From: Fibrobacter sp. UWP2
Lineage (GTDB): Bacteria > Fibrobacterota > Fibrobacteria > Fibrobacterales > Fibrobacteraceae
DNA: 64,000 nt
Direction: 5' to 3'
Assembly: GCF_900141705.1 (NCBI RefSeq)
Contig: NZ_FQYM01000001.1
Coordinates: forward strand, 310,001 to 374,000
Shown here: positions 33,357 to 42,767 of the stretch, piece after piece
Layout: every line of letters starts with the position of its first letter
Position numbering within the stretch: the first letter of the stretch is position 1
Position numbers and translations under genes: made by a program
Notes under the pieces: generated by a model
What the model was told of the DNA's origin: nothing
Databases searched by the model: none
The model's input: only the letters and a program-made list of their open reading frames with translations

Positions 33357-33599
33357 ATGAAGTGCGAAAGAATCATAGGCACCACCCATCACGGCACCTA
33401 CAAAAAGGTCATTGACGTGCTGTTCACCCGCGACGAACTCACGGTGAGGAACTGCCGCAAAATAGCCCGTGACGGGATCGAGTTGGAAATTGACCTGTAC
33501 GAAGACCTGCAAGAGGGCGACATCATTGCCGAAACCGACAAGTACGTGTACGCCGTCAAGATTTACGTACCAAAGAAAAAGCCGGGCGACCCCGGCTAA
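33357..33599 (+). CDS. Small protein resembling the UreE N-terminal domain
   Basis: An 80-residue soluble protein, 7 bp downstream of lemA. Residues 22-68 (VLFTRDELTVRNCRKIARDGIELEIDLYEDLQEGDIIAETDKYVYAVKI) follow the strand pattern of the UreE N-terminal domain (R.R....DG.E..L.L.....L..GD.L......V.V), without a UreE C-terminal domain or a His-rich tail. Urease genes are not seen here. The last codons contain the terminator of the convergent DUF3300 gene in antisense. Similarity is suggestive only. Confidence 0.6.
   Translation: MKCERIIGTTHHGTYKKVIDVLFTRDELTVRNCRKIARDGIELEIDLYEDLQEGDIIAETDKYVYAVKIYVPKKKPGDPG
33574..33597 (-). terminator. Intrinsic terminator of the DUF3300 gene embedded in the neighbouring CDS
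   Basis: Minus-strand stem AGCCGGG/CCCGGCT, four-base loop, then UUUUUC. It lies 14 bp past the DUF3300 stop and inside the last codons (K-K-P-G-D-P-G) of the convergent small gene. Confidence 0.78.
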
Positions 33600-33611
33600 T
33601 CCACATTCATT

Positions 33612-34712
33612 TTAGCGACGCCCGACCTTGCCAAAATTACCCGAGGTGTGGCTGTTGCCCGACGATCGGCCGCTGTTTGAAGAACGGCTGTTGTTGGACG
33701 ACCCGCGGTTATTTTCTTCGTAGGTGCTGCGTGCCGAAGGAGCCGGCGCCGGGTAAGTTTGTCCGTAAGAGGGCTCCGTGCGCGGCGAAGAAGAATGCCC
33801 CATTTGCACAGGGAAACTGCCGACTTCGCGAACTTCGGGGTTCATTGGCCTTGGAGCCGGTCTCGGCGTTACATTTACAACATTTGGAACCGGGGCATTA
33901 GTCCTGGGAGCCGGAGCCGTGGTATGATGACGCGGAGGAGGCGGGACCATGCCGGGACCGTGACGCGGAGGAGGAGGTCCAATGCGCCTTGGAGGCGGCA
34001 CGTAACGGCGCGGATGACGCGGGATGTACCTGTGGGGGTACCAGCGGGTATTGCGCACATAAATCACGCGCGGGCCCCAGTCAAACCAGCAACTGCCCCA
34101 TCCCCATTCTCCATACCAGGTTCCAAGCCACACGCCCGAACCGTACGAGATTCTCGTGTAGCCATCGGCATAAACGTAGTAGACCACTCGCGGGTTGTAT
34201 ACGGGCACGTAGACCACCTCGGTTTTAACGGGAACGATGGCGATATTGCTCTCGCTGGCGCTCACCTGCACCTTGTCGTCAGTTTTGAGGTGCCCATGGT
34301 CATAGGCAGACTGGCGCATGCGTTGCACGGCCTCCATCACGTCTTCTTTTTGGCTCGTCACGGCATCACCCAGCTGATCGCACCAGGGCTTGTACTTGGC
34401 CATCATCGCCAGGACCGTCGGGAAGGGGATCAGCGCCTGCACGCTCGGGTCGTAATTCAGGTTTGCGTCCTCCATGGCGGCCGCAAGGGATTCTCCGGTG
34501 AGGTGCTTGTGACCTTGAGCCCAAAGGTTCGCGGCGGGAATCTGCTCCCCGTAAGTAGAAGCAGTCAAAACATGCACCAAAAGGGGGTCCGGGTACAGAG
34601 CTATACTCGAAACCAGGGTATCCAGTTCCGAGGGAGTGTAATTGCTCTGGGCATTCCCCATGACAGAGAGGCTCAACAGCAGAGCCACAATAAAAACGGG
34701 AATTTTTTTCAC
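33612..34712 (-). CDS. DUF3300 domain protein
   Basis: A 366-residue exported protein. After a signal peptide ending NAQ, the DUF3300 region (YTPSELDTLVSSIALYPDPLLVHVLTASTYGEQIPAANLWAQ) spans about residues 25-165, then the WYGEWGWGSCWFDWGP element, and a Pro/Arg- and Ser/Asn-rich tail (residues 215-366) that is low complexity. The start is GTG with a perfect AGGAGG four bases upstream; the ATG two bases before it would hit a stop at once. DUF3300 function is unknown; envelope localisation is likely. Confidence 0.82.
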   Translation of the reverse strand: MKKIPVFIVALLLSLSVMGNAQSNYTPSELDTLVSSIALYPDPLLVHVLTASTYGEQIPAANLWAQGHKHLTGESLAAAMEDANLNYDPSVQALIPFPTVLAMMAKYKPWCDQLGDAVTSQKEDVMEAVQRMRQSAYDHGHLKTDDKVQVSASESNIAIVPVKTEVVYVPVYNPRVVYYVYADGYTRISYGSGVWLGTWYGEWGWGSCWFDWGPRVIYVRNTRWYPHRYIPRHPRRYVPPPRRIGPPPPRHGPGMVPPPPRHHTTAPAPRTNAPVPNVVNVTPRPAPRPMNPEVREVGSFPVQMGHSSSPRTEPSYGQTYPAPAPSARSTYEENNRGSSNNSRSSNSGRSSGNSHTSGNFGKVGRR

Positions 34713-34920
34713 ATGGCCTCCTTGAACAACTCTAAAATTACAATCTATTAGATGAAAAGAAAAATCAAATGGTTGCAATTTCGTACAAAATCGAGAAAAA
34801 AAAGCCATTTTTGCCCTTTTATATAGTTGTAATTACTTACAACGCGTAAACTACAATTAACAGACTTTGGCATATATATGCAAATATTTTTATACCAGGT
34901 GTTAAATCCAGGGAGACATT

Positions 34921-36702
34921 ATGCTCAAGAAAATAACTTTGCTGTGCTGCTTTTTGGCAGGTACGCTCCTAGCACAAACCGTCGATTTGCCCATCGTGTT
35001 CATCGACACCAAGGGTAAATGCCTAGACAACACAGTGAACGACAAGATGCCCGCCACGATGAGCGTGCTGGACGCGGCAACGAACAACGTAGCCGACAGC
35101 GCCAAGGGTACGCACTACGACATCGGCATCAAAGTGCGCGGTCAATCTTCGGCCAAGTTCCCCAAGCCCGGCTACAGCGTGGAAGTCCGCGACGACAAGG
35201 GCGAAGGCCTTGACGTGAGCATGCTCGGGCTCCCCCCTGCCGACGACTGGGTATTCCATGGCCCGTACGTTGACAAGAGCATGATGCGCAACGCGCTCGC
35301 CCACTGGCTGTTTAGGCAGGCTGGCCACTATAGCCCCCGCACCAAGCATTTCGACCTCTACATCAACGGCGTGTACCGCGGCGTGTACGTGCTTATCGAA
35401 AAAATCAAACGCGGCAAATACCGCGTAGACGTGAGCAAGCTTAAAGAAACCGACATCAGCGGCGACGACGTGACCGGCGGCTACATCTGGGCATTCGACA
35501 AGACCGGCACCAATACCGGCGGCATGGGCAACGAAGACATCAACAAGGAAGGCTTCAAGACCGCCGACGGCCTGAACGTCATCATGCACTATCCCAAGAA
35601 GGAAAACCTGCAAACAGAGCAGCAGGCCTACCTGAAAAAGTACCTGGAAGATCTCGAGAACCTGTTCAAGAACGGCAAGAACGGCAGCGGGTACGAAAAC
35701 TATGTGGACATGACTTCGGCGCTCGACTACGTGCTGCACGAAGAAGTGACCAACAACTCCGACTCCTACTGGTGCAGCTTCTTCTTGCACAAGCCCAAGG
35801 AAAGCAAGGGCGGCAAGGTGACGCTTGGCCCGGCTTGGGACTTTAACCTCGCCATGAGCAACGGAAGCCAGCCTGAAAACGGCGGCAACAACAACGGCGG
35901 CAACAACGGCTTCAACTGGAACATGTGGGGCGGTGGCGGCGGAGGCGGCGGAATGGGAAGTTCCGGCACCACCGGCTGGCAAATCGAGAGCACCATGAAA
36001 ACCGGCATGAGCGGGCTCAAGATCCCTAACTGGCTGCTTGGCATGTGGAAAGACAGCCATTACCAGAGCGAACTGAAAAAACGCTGGGCGGAACTCCGCA
36101 GCGGCGTATGGCACACCAAGACGATGGACATGTATCTCGACTCCATGAAGACATACCTGACCAAGGCTGCCGACAGGAACTTCAAGCGCTGGCCGAACCT
36201 GGGTAAATCGAGCGGTCAGGGAGATGCCGACCCGGAACCGATGAAATACTGCAACCAAGGCGGTGGTCAGCAAGGCTGGGGCATGAACATGCCTATGGGC
36301 GGCTACAATGCCGACACTTGGGACGGCGAGTTCGAACACCTCCGCAAGAAGATGAAGGAACGCATGGCATGGATGGACCAGCAGCTCGGATTTACCGAAC
36401 CCGCGCAGCCCATCGTGACCGAGCCCGTAATCCACGTGCCCAACTGGCAGATGGACACAGTCACGCAAGATTTGCACGTCGACGACATAAGCAGGCTCTC
36501 CCCGACCAACTACTTTGCCATGAATGGAGAGTTCCTAGAAATTCAAACGGACCTCGGCGGCAAATTCGCCCTCATCGACCTGAACGGCAAGGTACTGTAC
36601 ACGACCCGAATCGGGACTGGCCTCACGACCTTGAAGATTCCGGCCAAGGCCATGAACAAACACTGGATAGCCACCCTCAACGGGAAGATGCTAAGCCGCT
36701 AA
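34921..36702 (+). CDS. CotH-family surface protein (CotH kinase domain)
   Basis: A 593-residue exported protein. A signal peptide ends LLA|QT. The CotH domain spans about residues 20-420 with IKVRGQSSAKFPKPGYSVEV, DDWVFHGPYVDKSMMRNALAHWLFRQ, HFDLYINGVYRGVYVLIEKIKRG and the catalytic-type GPAWDFNLAMSNG. A Gly/Asn-rich insert (about 318-350) interrupts it. The last 60 residues (YFAMNGEFLEIQTDLGGKFALIDLNGKVLYTT) form a C-terminal sorting-like module. CotH kinases phosphorylate spore-coat or surface proteins; here a surface role in a non-spore-former is inferred. Confidence 0.85.
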   Translation: MLKKITLLCCFLAGTLLAQTVDLPIVFIDTKGKCLDNTVNDKMPATMSVLDAATNNVADSAKGTHYDIGIKVRGQSSAKFPKPGYSVEVRDDKGEGLDVSMLGLPPADDWVFHGPYVDKSMMRNALAHWLFRQAGHYSPRTKHFDLYINGVYRGVYVLIEKIKRGKYRVDVSKLKETDISGDDVTGGYIWAFDKTGTNTGGMGNEDINKEGFKTADGLNVIMHYPKKENLQTEQQAYLKKYLEDLENLFKNGKNGSGYENYVDMTSALDYVLHEEVTNNSDSYWCSFFLHKPKESKGGKVTLGPAWDFNLAMSNGSQPENGGNNNGGNNGFNWNMWGGGGGGGGMGSSGTTGWQIESTMKTGMSGLKIPNWLLGMWKDSHYQSELKKRWAELRSGVWHTKTMDMYLDSMKTYLTKAADRNFKRWPNLGKSSGQGDADPEPMKYCNQGGGQQGWGMNMPMGGYNADTWDGEFEHLRKKMKERMAWMDQQLGFTEPAQPIVTEPVIHVPNWQMDTVTQDLHVDDISRLSPTNYFAMNGEFLEIQTDLGGKFALIDLNGKVLYTTRIGTGLTTLKIPAKAMNKHWIATLNGKMLSR

Positions 36703-39700
36703 AGTTTTTACCGCGGCGCACGCCCCAGAAACTGTCGTGAACTTGGTGAAGTGTATTTTTACCGTTCACGACAATTTTTATTTCTAGGCGCGAGATGTAG
36801 ACGCCAGTCCCGACCAAGCGGCCGCTATTGGAACGCATGTTCCATGCAAGGAAGATATTTCCCTTGTTCTTGAGGCAGCCCTCTTCGCCGTACACGCCCT
36901 TGTCGGAGCACCTTATCGTATTGGACGTTCCGCCCACGTACTCGCCGAACTGACTGTAATAGAACGTGCGGTAGTGCAGTTCCACGGCATCGTCAGATAC
37001 AATCGTCCTTTCGCCGCTACGGTACTCTTCGAGATTGAATTCGGTTACCTCGCCCGCCTTTACGGCATCGATAAGTTCACGCGCAACGCCTGCTTCTGCA
37101 AGTTCCGCATCCAGCCTGCCGCTACGGATGGCATCGAAGAGGTCGGCCTGCGTCACGGTCTGGACGTTCCCTATGGTGATTACCGTATCGCGGCTCGCCT
37201 CGATATTCGCCTCCGCCATTTTCGCGAAGAGCTCCAGGTCGCCCTCGCCGACAAAGGACCTGTAGTTGTCCTCGGTAATGGAACCGTCCAAAATCCCGTT
37301 GATGGCCTGCTCGCTAAAACCGTACGAGGTATCCACCAGGTTCACGCGAATGTCGTTGAACAACTGCGTCAAGGCTTCCTGCTCGCTGATGCCGACAATC
37401 GTCGTGTCGTAATCAGTTTCGCTCCCGACGCGAGAGTTCACGAAGGCATCGAACTTCTCGACGGCATCCTTCGTCTGCTCTACCATAATCTTCGCGATAT
37501 CAAAATCGACAAGCGAGCCCTGCACGCCGAGCGAATCCGCTATCTGCTGGGCGCTCTGGCTTATATCTGTCACAAGCTTCACCTGCGTAACCGTATCGTT
37601 CCCGATAACGCCATAGGGGTCTTCTCCCAGCGAGACTACGCCCGGGTTCTCTACACCGAGTTCCTGGTCGCCCGTAATGGCAACCCACGGATTGTCCCTG
37701 TGCGGTACGTTCCCGGCAAGGTCCTGCGCACCGCCCTTGGGTGCAAACCTGATCAGGTCACCATCCGTCGGCAGTACAGCCCCGTTCCCGCCCGAGGTAT
37801 AGATGAGCGTCATGTGCGCTCCCGTTCCGCCCTGCTGCAGAGGCCTTTCGGGCTTCTCGTTTATTCCCGAGCGCATGCAGGTGTATTCAAAGATTTCAGT
37901 AAACAGGTGCCGGGACTCTTCAGAAATCGCCTCGCTGAAGGTAATGTCTATAAGCCTGCTCCCGTCCTTGCTTAACTTTTTCGAGGCAGAAAGCACGATG
38001 GGTCCGACACCGTCGGCAACCTGCTCGTTCTCGATAAAGAAGTTGCTGACCTCGCCCTCATTTTCGTAGGTAAACCAGTTGTTCAGGCTTCCAGAATAGA
38101 TTCCCGACGCATCTCCGGTAAACTGCCTACTACCAAAACCGCAAACCTTCCCGGTACATTCCGCGCCAAGGTCTTCGGCAGTAAGCACGATATCGGTCTC
38201 GTTCACAATCTTGAAGTTCGATGTCGCCACGAACGTTTCTCCGAAAGTCAGCTGGATAGAATCCAGACGGCTCTTGCCATTGACTGCGCGCTCAAAGTGA
38301 ACGTACAGGCTGTCGGCACGCCCGTCCCCGTTCCGGTCCATCGCGACCGCCCGCTCTACGCGCGGTGCGGGAGGTTCGGCAAACTTCAGGTCGGTCCATA
38401 CCGAAACCCCCGCCGCGGCGCCCTTCGCCGTGAGCACGGCTCCGGACACGGGAGCATTCGCATGCACGTAGAATGTCGCACGCCCATCCTCGTCCAGGTT
38501 CACCGCGCTGATTTTCTTTCCGCCCGGCGCATCCAGGATATCTATCGCCGCATTCGAGAACGATAGGTTTATCTTGCGGTTGTAATTGTTGACGACGGCC
38601 CATTCCTCGAAGAACGTGATATTCACCTGGTAAGTCGCATACGCCCAGGGGCCAATCTGCGCCGTATCGCCAGAGACCTGCGTACCGAGAACAGTCCAGT
38701 CTTCCTTCGCGAACGCGACGCTCGGCACGGAATAGGACGGCACAGTAATTTCCACCTTCGTCACCTGGCTCGGGTCAGCCTTCAGGGAAACCTCCAGGAA
38801 GTAGTGCCCGGGAGCAAGCGCGTAGTTCGAAACAATCGCTGCAGAATCTATCGAGAACGTGGAATCGCTCGTAATCTTGATTCCCTCGTAATGGGTACCG
38901 ACCCCGAGTATCTCGGGCCCCGCGAGGTTACCGCCGGTAAGCTTGAAGGTCGACGCGCCACCGGTCGTATCACGCTCGGCAGAATTCGCGTCGAAATTGC
39001 AGGAAAGCTTGCTCTTCTTGTTGATCTGCCATACCTCGTAACTCATTCCGGAGCCGCGCCTGTCCGAAGTCAGGAACAGCGACGCCTCGACCTGCAGGTC
39101 AATAGAAGTGCGCATGCGGAAATTAGACGAACCGGTATGGCGCTCCACGTAAAAGATATGGAAGTCGTACGTCTTGCCCGGAACAAGCATGTCACCGGTA
39201 TTCTGCCCGATGGTATCGAGATCTACAGCACCCGCCACCTGGCCATGCTGCCCGCCGATATCCACCGCAAGGCGATTGTCGATAAAAACCCACACGTCGT
39301 CGTCGCCGTAAAAGTCGAAGTACTGGCCCGGGACATACTCGAACGTCGCCTGGATCTTTGCGGCATACCCGAAGTTGTGCTTCCCTATCTTCGTTCCCTT
39401 CAGCTGGTCGTAGTAAGGGTTCGGAACCGTCTCCGCATCGTCGAGAAACTCGAAATCGTCCAGCAGGAACATTCCGTCCGAATTGGCCTCGTTGCCTTTC
39501 GATATCTGGTCCTTCGAAACTTCCGCAAGCCAGAAACCCTCGTCGTCCATAGATACATACAGGTCGCGGCAGGTCATGTTCGTGTATTCGTTGCCCGCAC
39601 TGTCCTTGGCGACAACCTCGGGTAGGAACCAGCTGTCGAGATGCTCCGTAATCTTGCACTTTTCCGGGAAGGGGTCCGCTCGCACGGGGACCCCGTTCGC

Positions 39701-40282
39701 ACCGAGCCTGTATTCGACCATACCCGTAACAGCCTTGTCCTTGCCGGAGCACCCGCCCGAACCGAAGTCCGCGCTGACGCCGTTTGCGGGGTCACCGTTT
39801 TTTCCGCTTCCGTCGCCATCGCCATCGGTACCGTGCAGCCAGTCGTAGACGGTCACGGGAATCTTCTTGAGCGGGCAGTCGCCAAGCACGCCGGGGTAAC
39901 CGGAAAACAGCGCGGGAACATCGGCCTTGTACCCCTGCACCCAAACCGTATCGGAGAGGGCGGCAACGGAATCCAGCAATATCTCGCTTGATTCCGTAGG
40001 TTCCTCGGCGACCATGCCCTCGGCACCCACGTAGTTGAGGCCAACAGTCTGCTTGAAGTAGACCCCGAAGCCCTCGGCGGGCGCATCCACCGTCGCCTTG
40101 AACCAGCCGCAGTAATTTTCGAGAGGCGTCATCGTGGCTACGGAATCGCCCCCTACGAACAGCACCGCGTTTGTGTTCGACCACGGTGTAAAGAAAACGA
40201 CCGTCTTTTCGGCATGAGCCGTTCCGAGCGCCAAGACGGCAGCCACGGCCAGCATCCTGGCCCTTTCAACCCAATTCACCAT
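36677..40282 (-). CDS. Large fibro-slime (TIGR02148) domain surface protein
   Basis: A 1201-residue exported protein. Signal peptide MVNWVERARMLAVAAVLALGTAHA; a starch-binding-like strand region; the fibro-slime/PA14-type domain at about 220-410 (KHNFGYAAKIQATFEYVPGQYFDFYGDDDVWVFIDNRLAVDIGGQHG ... DFHIFYVERHTGSSNFRMRT); several Ig-like or cadherin-like modules; a long acidic helical stretch (about 920-1080); and a C-terminal part with GRLVGTGVYISRLEIKI, a sorting-domain-like end. Two in-frame ATGs lie upstream; the one here matches AGGG eight bases before and the signal. It overlaps the convergent CotH gene by 26 bp at the stops. Adhesion to fibre is inferred from the family. Confidence 0.8.
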   Translation of the reverse strand: MVNWVERARMLAVAAVLALGTAHAEKTVVFFTPWSNTNAVLFVGGDSVATMTPLENYCGWFKATVDAPAEGFGVYFKQTVGLNYVGAEGMVAEEPTESSEILLDSVAALSDTVWVQGYKADVPALFSGYPGVLGDCPLKKIPVTVYDWLHGTDGDGDGSGKNGDPANGVSADFGSGGCSGKDKAVTGMVEYRLGANGVPVRADPFPEKCKITEHLDSWFLPEVVAKDSAGNEYTNMTCRDLYVSMDDEGFWLAEVSKDQISKGNEANSDGMFLLDDFEFLDDAETVPNPYYDQLKGTKIGKHNFGYAAKIQATFEYVPGQYFDFYGDDDVWVFIDNRLAVDIGGQHGQVAGAVDLDTIGQNTGDMLVPGKTYDFHIFYVERHTGSSNFRMRTSIDLQVEASLFLTSDRRGSGMSYEVWQINKKSKLSCNFDANSAERDTTGGASTFKLTGGNLAGPEILGVGTHYEGIKITSDSTFSIDSAAIVSNYALAPGHYFLEVSLKADPSQVTKVEITVPSYSVPSVAFAKEDWTVLGTQVSGDTAQIGPWAYATYQVNITFFEEWAVVNNYNRKINLSFSNAAIDILDAPGGKKISAVNLDEDGRATFYVHANAPVSGAVLTAKGAAAGVSVWTDLKFAEPPAPRVERAVAMDRNGDGRADSLYVHFERAVNGKSRLDSIQLTFGETFVATSNFKIVNETDIVLTAEDLGAECTGKVCGFGSRQFTGDASGIYSGSLNNWFTYENEGEVSNFFIENEQVADGVGPIVLSASKKLSKDGSRLIDITFSEAISEESRHLFTEIFEYTCMRSGINEKPERPLQQGGTGAHMTLIYTSGGNGAVLPTDGDLIRFAPKGGAQDLAGNVPHRDNPWVAITGDQELGVENPGVVSLGEDPYGVIGNDTVTQVKLVTDISQSAQQIADSLGVQGSLVDFDIAKIMVEQTKDAVEKFDAFVNSRVGSETDYDTTIVGISEQEALTQLFNDIRVNLVDTSYGFSEQAINGILDGSITEDNYRSFVGEGDLELFAKMAEANIEASRDTVITIGNVQTVTQADLFDAIRSGRLDAELAEAGVARELIDAVKAGEVTEFNLEEYRSGERTIVSDDAVELHYRTFYYSQFGEYVGGTSNTIRCSDKGVYGEEGCLKNKGNIFLAWNMRSNSGRLVGTGVYISRLEIKIVVNGKNTLHQVHDSFWGVRRGKNFSGLASSR

Positions 40283-40425
40283 AACATCCATCCCTGAGAT
40301 CATCTACAATGTTCTCAAATTTTAGAAACAAATATAATATCATTCCAGCAAAATCTATTATTTTAAATAAAATTTTACCATTTTTCAACAGTAAATGTTC
40401 TCATTTTCCCCTTGAGCAGAACCAA

Positions 40426-40453
40426 ACAAAAAAGGCGGCGCAAGGCCACCTTT
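40426..40453 (-). terminator. Intrinsic terminator of glnS
   Basis: Minus-strand stem AAAGGTGGC/GCCGCCTTT with one G-U pair, followed by a U-run, 45 bp past the glnS stop. Confidence 0.8.
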
Positions 40454-40497
40454 AATTTGTTTTTAACACGCAGTATCGCGATGCGTTATAATTCGAA

Positions 40498-42183
40498 TTA
40501 CTTCGCGACGGTCTTTGCGAAGGAATCCTTCAGATCGACAGTCCTATTAAAGACAAGATGGCCCGGCTTGGAATCTTCGCTATCGAGGCAGAAGTAGCCC
40601 TGGCGCATGAACTGGAAGCGGTCTTCGAGCCTTGCGTTTGCGAGGCTCGGTTCCACCTTGGCCTGCTTGATGACCATGGATTCCGGGTTCAGGTAGTCGT
40701 GCCAGTCTTCGCCCTCGGGAACCGCGGCCGGATCCTCGAGCGTGAAGAGGTTGTTGATTAGGCGCACTTCGGCATCCACGGCGTGTGCCGCAGAAACCCA
40801 GTGGATGGTTCCCTTGACCTTGCGGCCGTCGGGAGTCTCGCCGCCCTGGCTCTGCGGGTCGTATTCGCAGTGAATCACCGTCACCTTGCCGTTTGCATCC
40901 TTCTCGACGCTCTTGCAGGTCACGAAGTAGGCGCCCTTCAGGCGGACTTCGCCATCCGGCTTGAGGCGGAAGTACTTCTTGGGCGGTTCTTCCATGAAGT
41001 CGTCGGCCTCGATGTAGAGTTCCTTACCGAAGGGGACTTCACGAGTACCGGCGGCGGGGTCGTTCGGGTTGTTTTCAACCTTGATCATCTCGACCTTGCC
41101 GTCTTCCCAATTGTCAATCACGAGCTTCACCGGGTCGATCACGGCCATCACGCGGTTCGCCGTCTTGTTCAGCTCTTCGCGGATGCAGAAGTACAGGAGG
41201 TTCACGTCGACCATGGAATCGGCCTTCGAAACGCCGATGCGGTCGCAGAACTCGCGGATGGAACTCGGCGTGAAGCCACGGCGGCGGTAACCGCAGACCG
41301 TCGGCATGCGCGGGTCGTTCCAGCCCATCACGGCCTTGGTCTCCACCAGTTCCAAGAGCTTTCTCTTGCTCATCATGGTGTAGGTCAGGTTCAAGCGGGC
41401 AAATTCAATCTGCTGCGGGCGGTTGTCGAGACCGAGTTCGATCAAGAACCAGTCGTACAGCGGGCGATGCGCCTCGAATTCCAGCGTACAGATAGAGTGC
41501 GTGATGCCCTCGATCCAGTCGCTGAGCGGGTGCGCAAAATCGTACATCGGGTAGATGCACCACTTGTCGCCGGTGCGGTGGTGGGTGCAGTGCTTAATAC
41601 GGTAGATGACCGGGTCGCGCATGTTCATGTTCGGGCTCGAGAGGTCCACCTTCGCGCGGAGGCACTTCTCGCCGTCGGCGTACTTGCCGTCGCGCATCTC
41701 GCGGAAGAGCTTCATGTTCTCTTCGACGCTGCGGTCGCGATAGGGGCTCGGGCGGCTCGGCTTGCCGGCGTCGTTGCCGCGGTATTCCTGCATCTCGTCG
41801 CGGGTCAGGTCTTCCACGTAGGCCTTGCCCATCTCGATGAGCTTTTCGGCAAAGGCATAAATCTGGTCGTAGTAGTCGCTCGCGAAGTATTCGCCGCCCT
41901 TCCATTCAAAACCGAGCCACTTCACGTCTTCGCGGATGGAGTCCACGTATTCCACGTCTTCCTTGGAGGGGTTCGTGTCGTCAAAGCGCAGGTTCGTGAT
42001 GCCGCCAAAATCCTTATACTTGATGGCAGTACCGAAGTTCAGGCAAATGGACTTCGCATGTCCGATGTGGATGTAGCCGTTGGGTTCGGGCGGGAAACGG
42101 GTATGCACCTTGGTGCGCTTGCCCGTCTTGAGGTCGTTGACGATGATGTCCTGCACAAAATTCGAAGATTCGGGGATTTCCAT
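40498..42183 (-). CDS. glnS: Glutaminyl-tRNA synthetase
   Basis: A 561-residue class I aminoacyl-tRNA synthetase. [15 protein letters not shown] (HIGH motif, about residue 35) and MSKRKL (KMSKS loop) are present, with the GlnRS-specific [10 protein letters not shown] start. It charges tRNA-Gln directly, so the organism need not use the amidotransferase route for Gln-tRNA. tRNA-Gln(CUG) lies 21 kb away. Length is normal for bacterial GlnRS. Preceded by mutT with a 26-bp gap, so probably one operon. Confidence 0.95.
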   Translation of the reverse strand: MEIPESSNFVQDIIVNDLKTGKRTKVHTRFPPEPNGYIHIGHAKSICLNFGTAIKYKDFGGITNLRFDDTNPSKEDVEYVDSIREDVKWLGFEWKGGEYFASDYYDQIYAFAEKLIEMGKAYVEDLTRDEMQEYRGNDAGKPSRPSPYRDRSVEENMKLFREMRDGKYADGEKCLRAKVDLSSPNMNMRDPVIYRIKHCTHHRTGDKWCIYPMYDFAHPLSDWIEGITHSICTLEFEAHRPLYDWFLIELGLDNRPQQIEFARLNLTYTMMSKRKLLELVETKAVMGWNDPRMPTVCGYRRRGFTPSSIREFCDRIGVSKADSMVDVNLLYFCIREELNKTANRVMAVIDPVKLVIDNWEDGKVEMIKVENNPNDPAAGTREVPFGKELYIEADDFMEEPPKKYFRLKPDGEVRLKGAYFVTCKSVEKDANGKVTVIHCEYDPQSQGGETPDGRKVKGTIHWVSAAHAVDAEVRLINNLFTLEDPAAVPEGEDWHDYLNPESMVIKQAKVEPSLANARLEDRFQFMRQGYFCLDSEDSKPGHLVFNRTVDLKDSFAKTVAK

Positions 42184-42209
42184 TGTGGTATCCTTTTAAA
42201 ATTATGGGG

Positions 42210-42611
42210 CTAAATATAGCATTTTTTAAGATTTTCCACCACTTTGATGTCGGCAGGGCACCACTTGAGCGAGTCCAGGTCCCCGAGCGGAACCCAGCGG
42301 GCCGCCTCGTGCTCCAAAAGCGTGAGTTCCCCACCCACCATGGAGCAGTAAAGGCAGTGCATAGTCAGGTGGAAATTCGGGTAGTCGTGCTCCACGGTGC
42401 AAATAAAGTCGCCCACCTCCACCTGGACCGCGAGTTCTTCCCTAAGTTCACGGGCAAGCGCCTGTTCGCGGGTCTCCCCCGCCTCCATCTTGCCGCCCGG
42501 GAATTCCCAAAACCCCTTGTAGTTCCCATACCCGCGGGCGGTAGCAAAAAATTCCACTGCCCCATTTTGGGTACGGGTCAAGACTCCAGCAACAACTTCA
42601 ATAGACTTCAT
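42210..42611 (-). CDS. mutT: MutT-type Nudix hydrolase
   Basis: A 133-residue single-domain Nudix protein. The Nudix box reads GGKMEAGETREQALARELREEL (G-x5-E-x7-RExxEE), with Ala at the position usually taken by Gly after EE. The N-terminal FWEFPGG and surrounding sequence are MutT-like, so hydrolysis of 8-oxo-dGTP is the most likely activity; other dNTP or nucleoside diphosphate substrates are possible. mutY, which handles the same lesion in DNA, lies 7 kb away. Confidence 0.82.
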   Translation of the reverse strand: MKSIEVVAGVLTRTQNGAVEFFATARGYGNYKGFWEFPGGKMEAGETREQALARELREELAVQVEVGDFICTVEHDYPNFHLTMHCLYCSMVGGELTLLEHEAARWVPLGDLDSLKWCPADIKVVENLKKCYI

Positions 42612-42767
42612 AGAGATTACCTGAAATATAAAACCTCTCGTGTTTCAATAACGCCTTATTCGGGTAAAATTTCGGTAGCAGTGGAATTTTCGACCAAAGA
42701 CAATATATATCTTTGTAGAAGATTATTTAGAGTTCAGCTCCAGGTGAGCGGACATATTGAGGAATTT

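Noticed and set aside
33357-33599. Urease accessory operon
   Set aside because: No ureABC, ureD, ureF or ureG nearby; only an N-domain-like fold.
42183-42767. Extended aroE frame
   Set aside because: It lies opposite mutT and the intergenic region; GAGG and the conserved AroE start define 42768.
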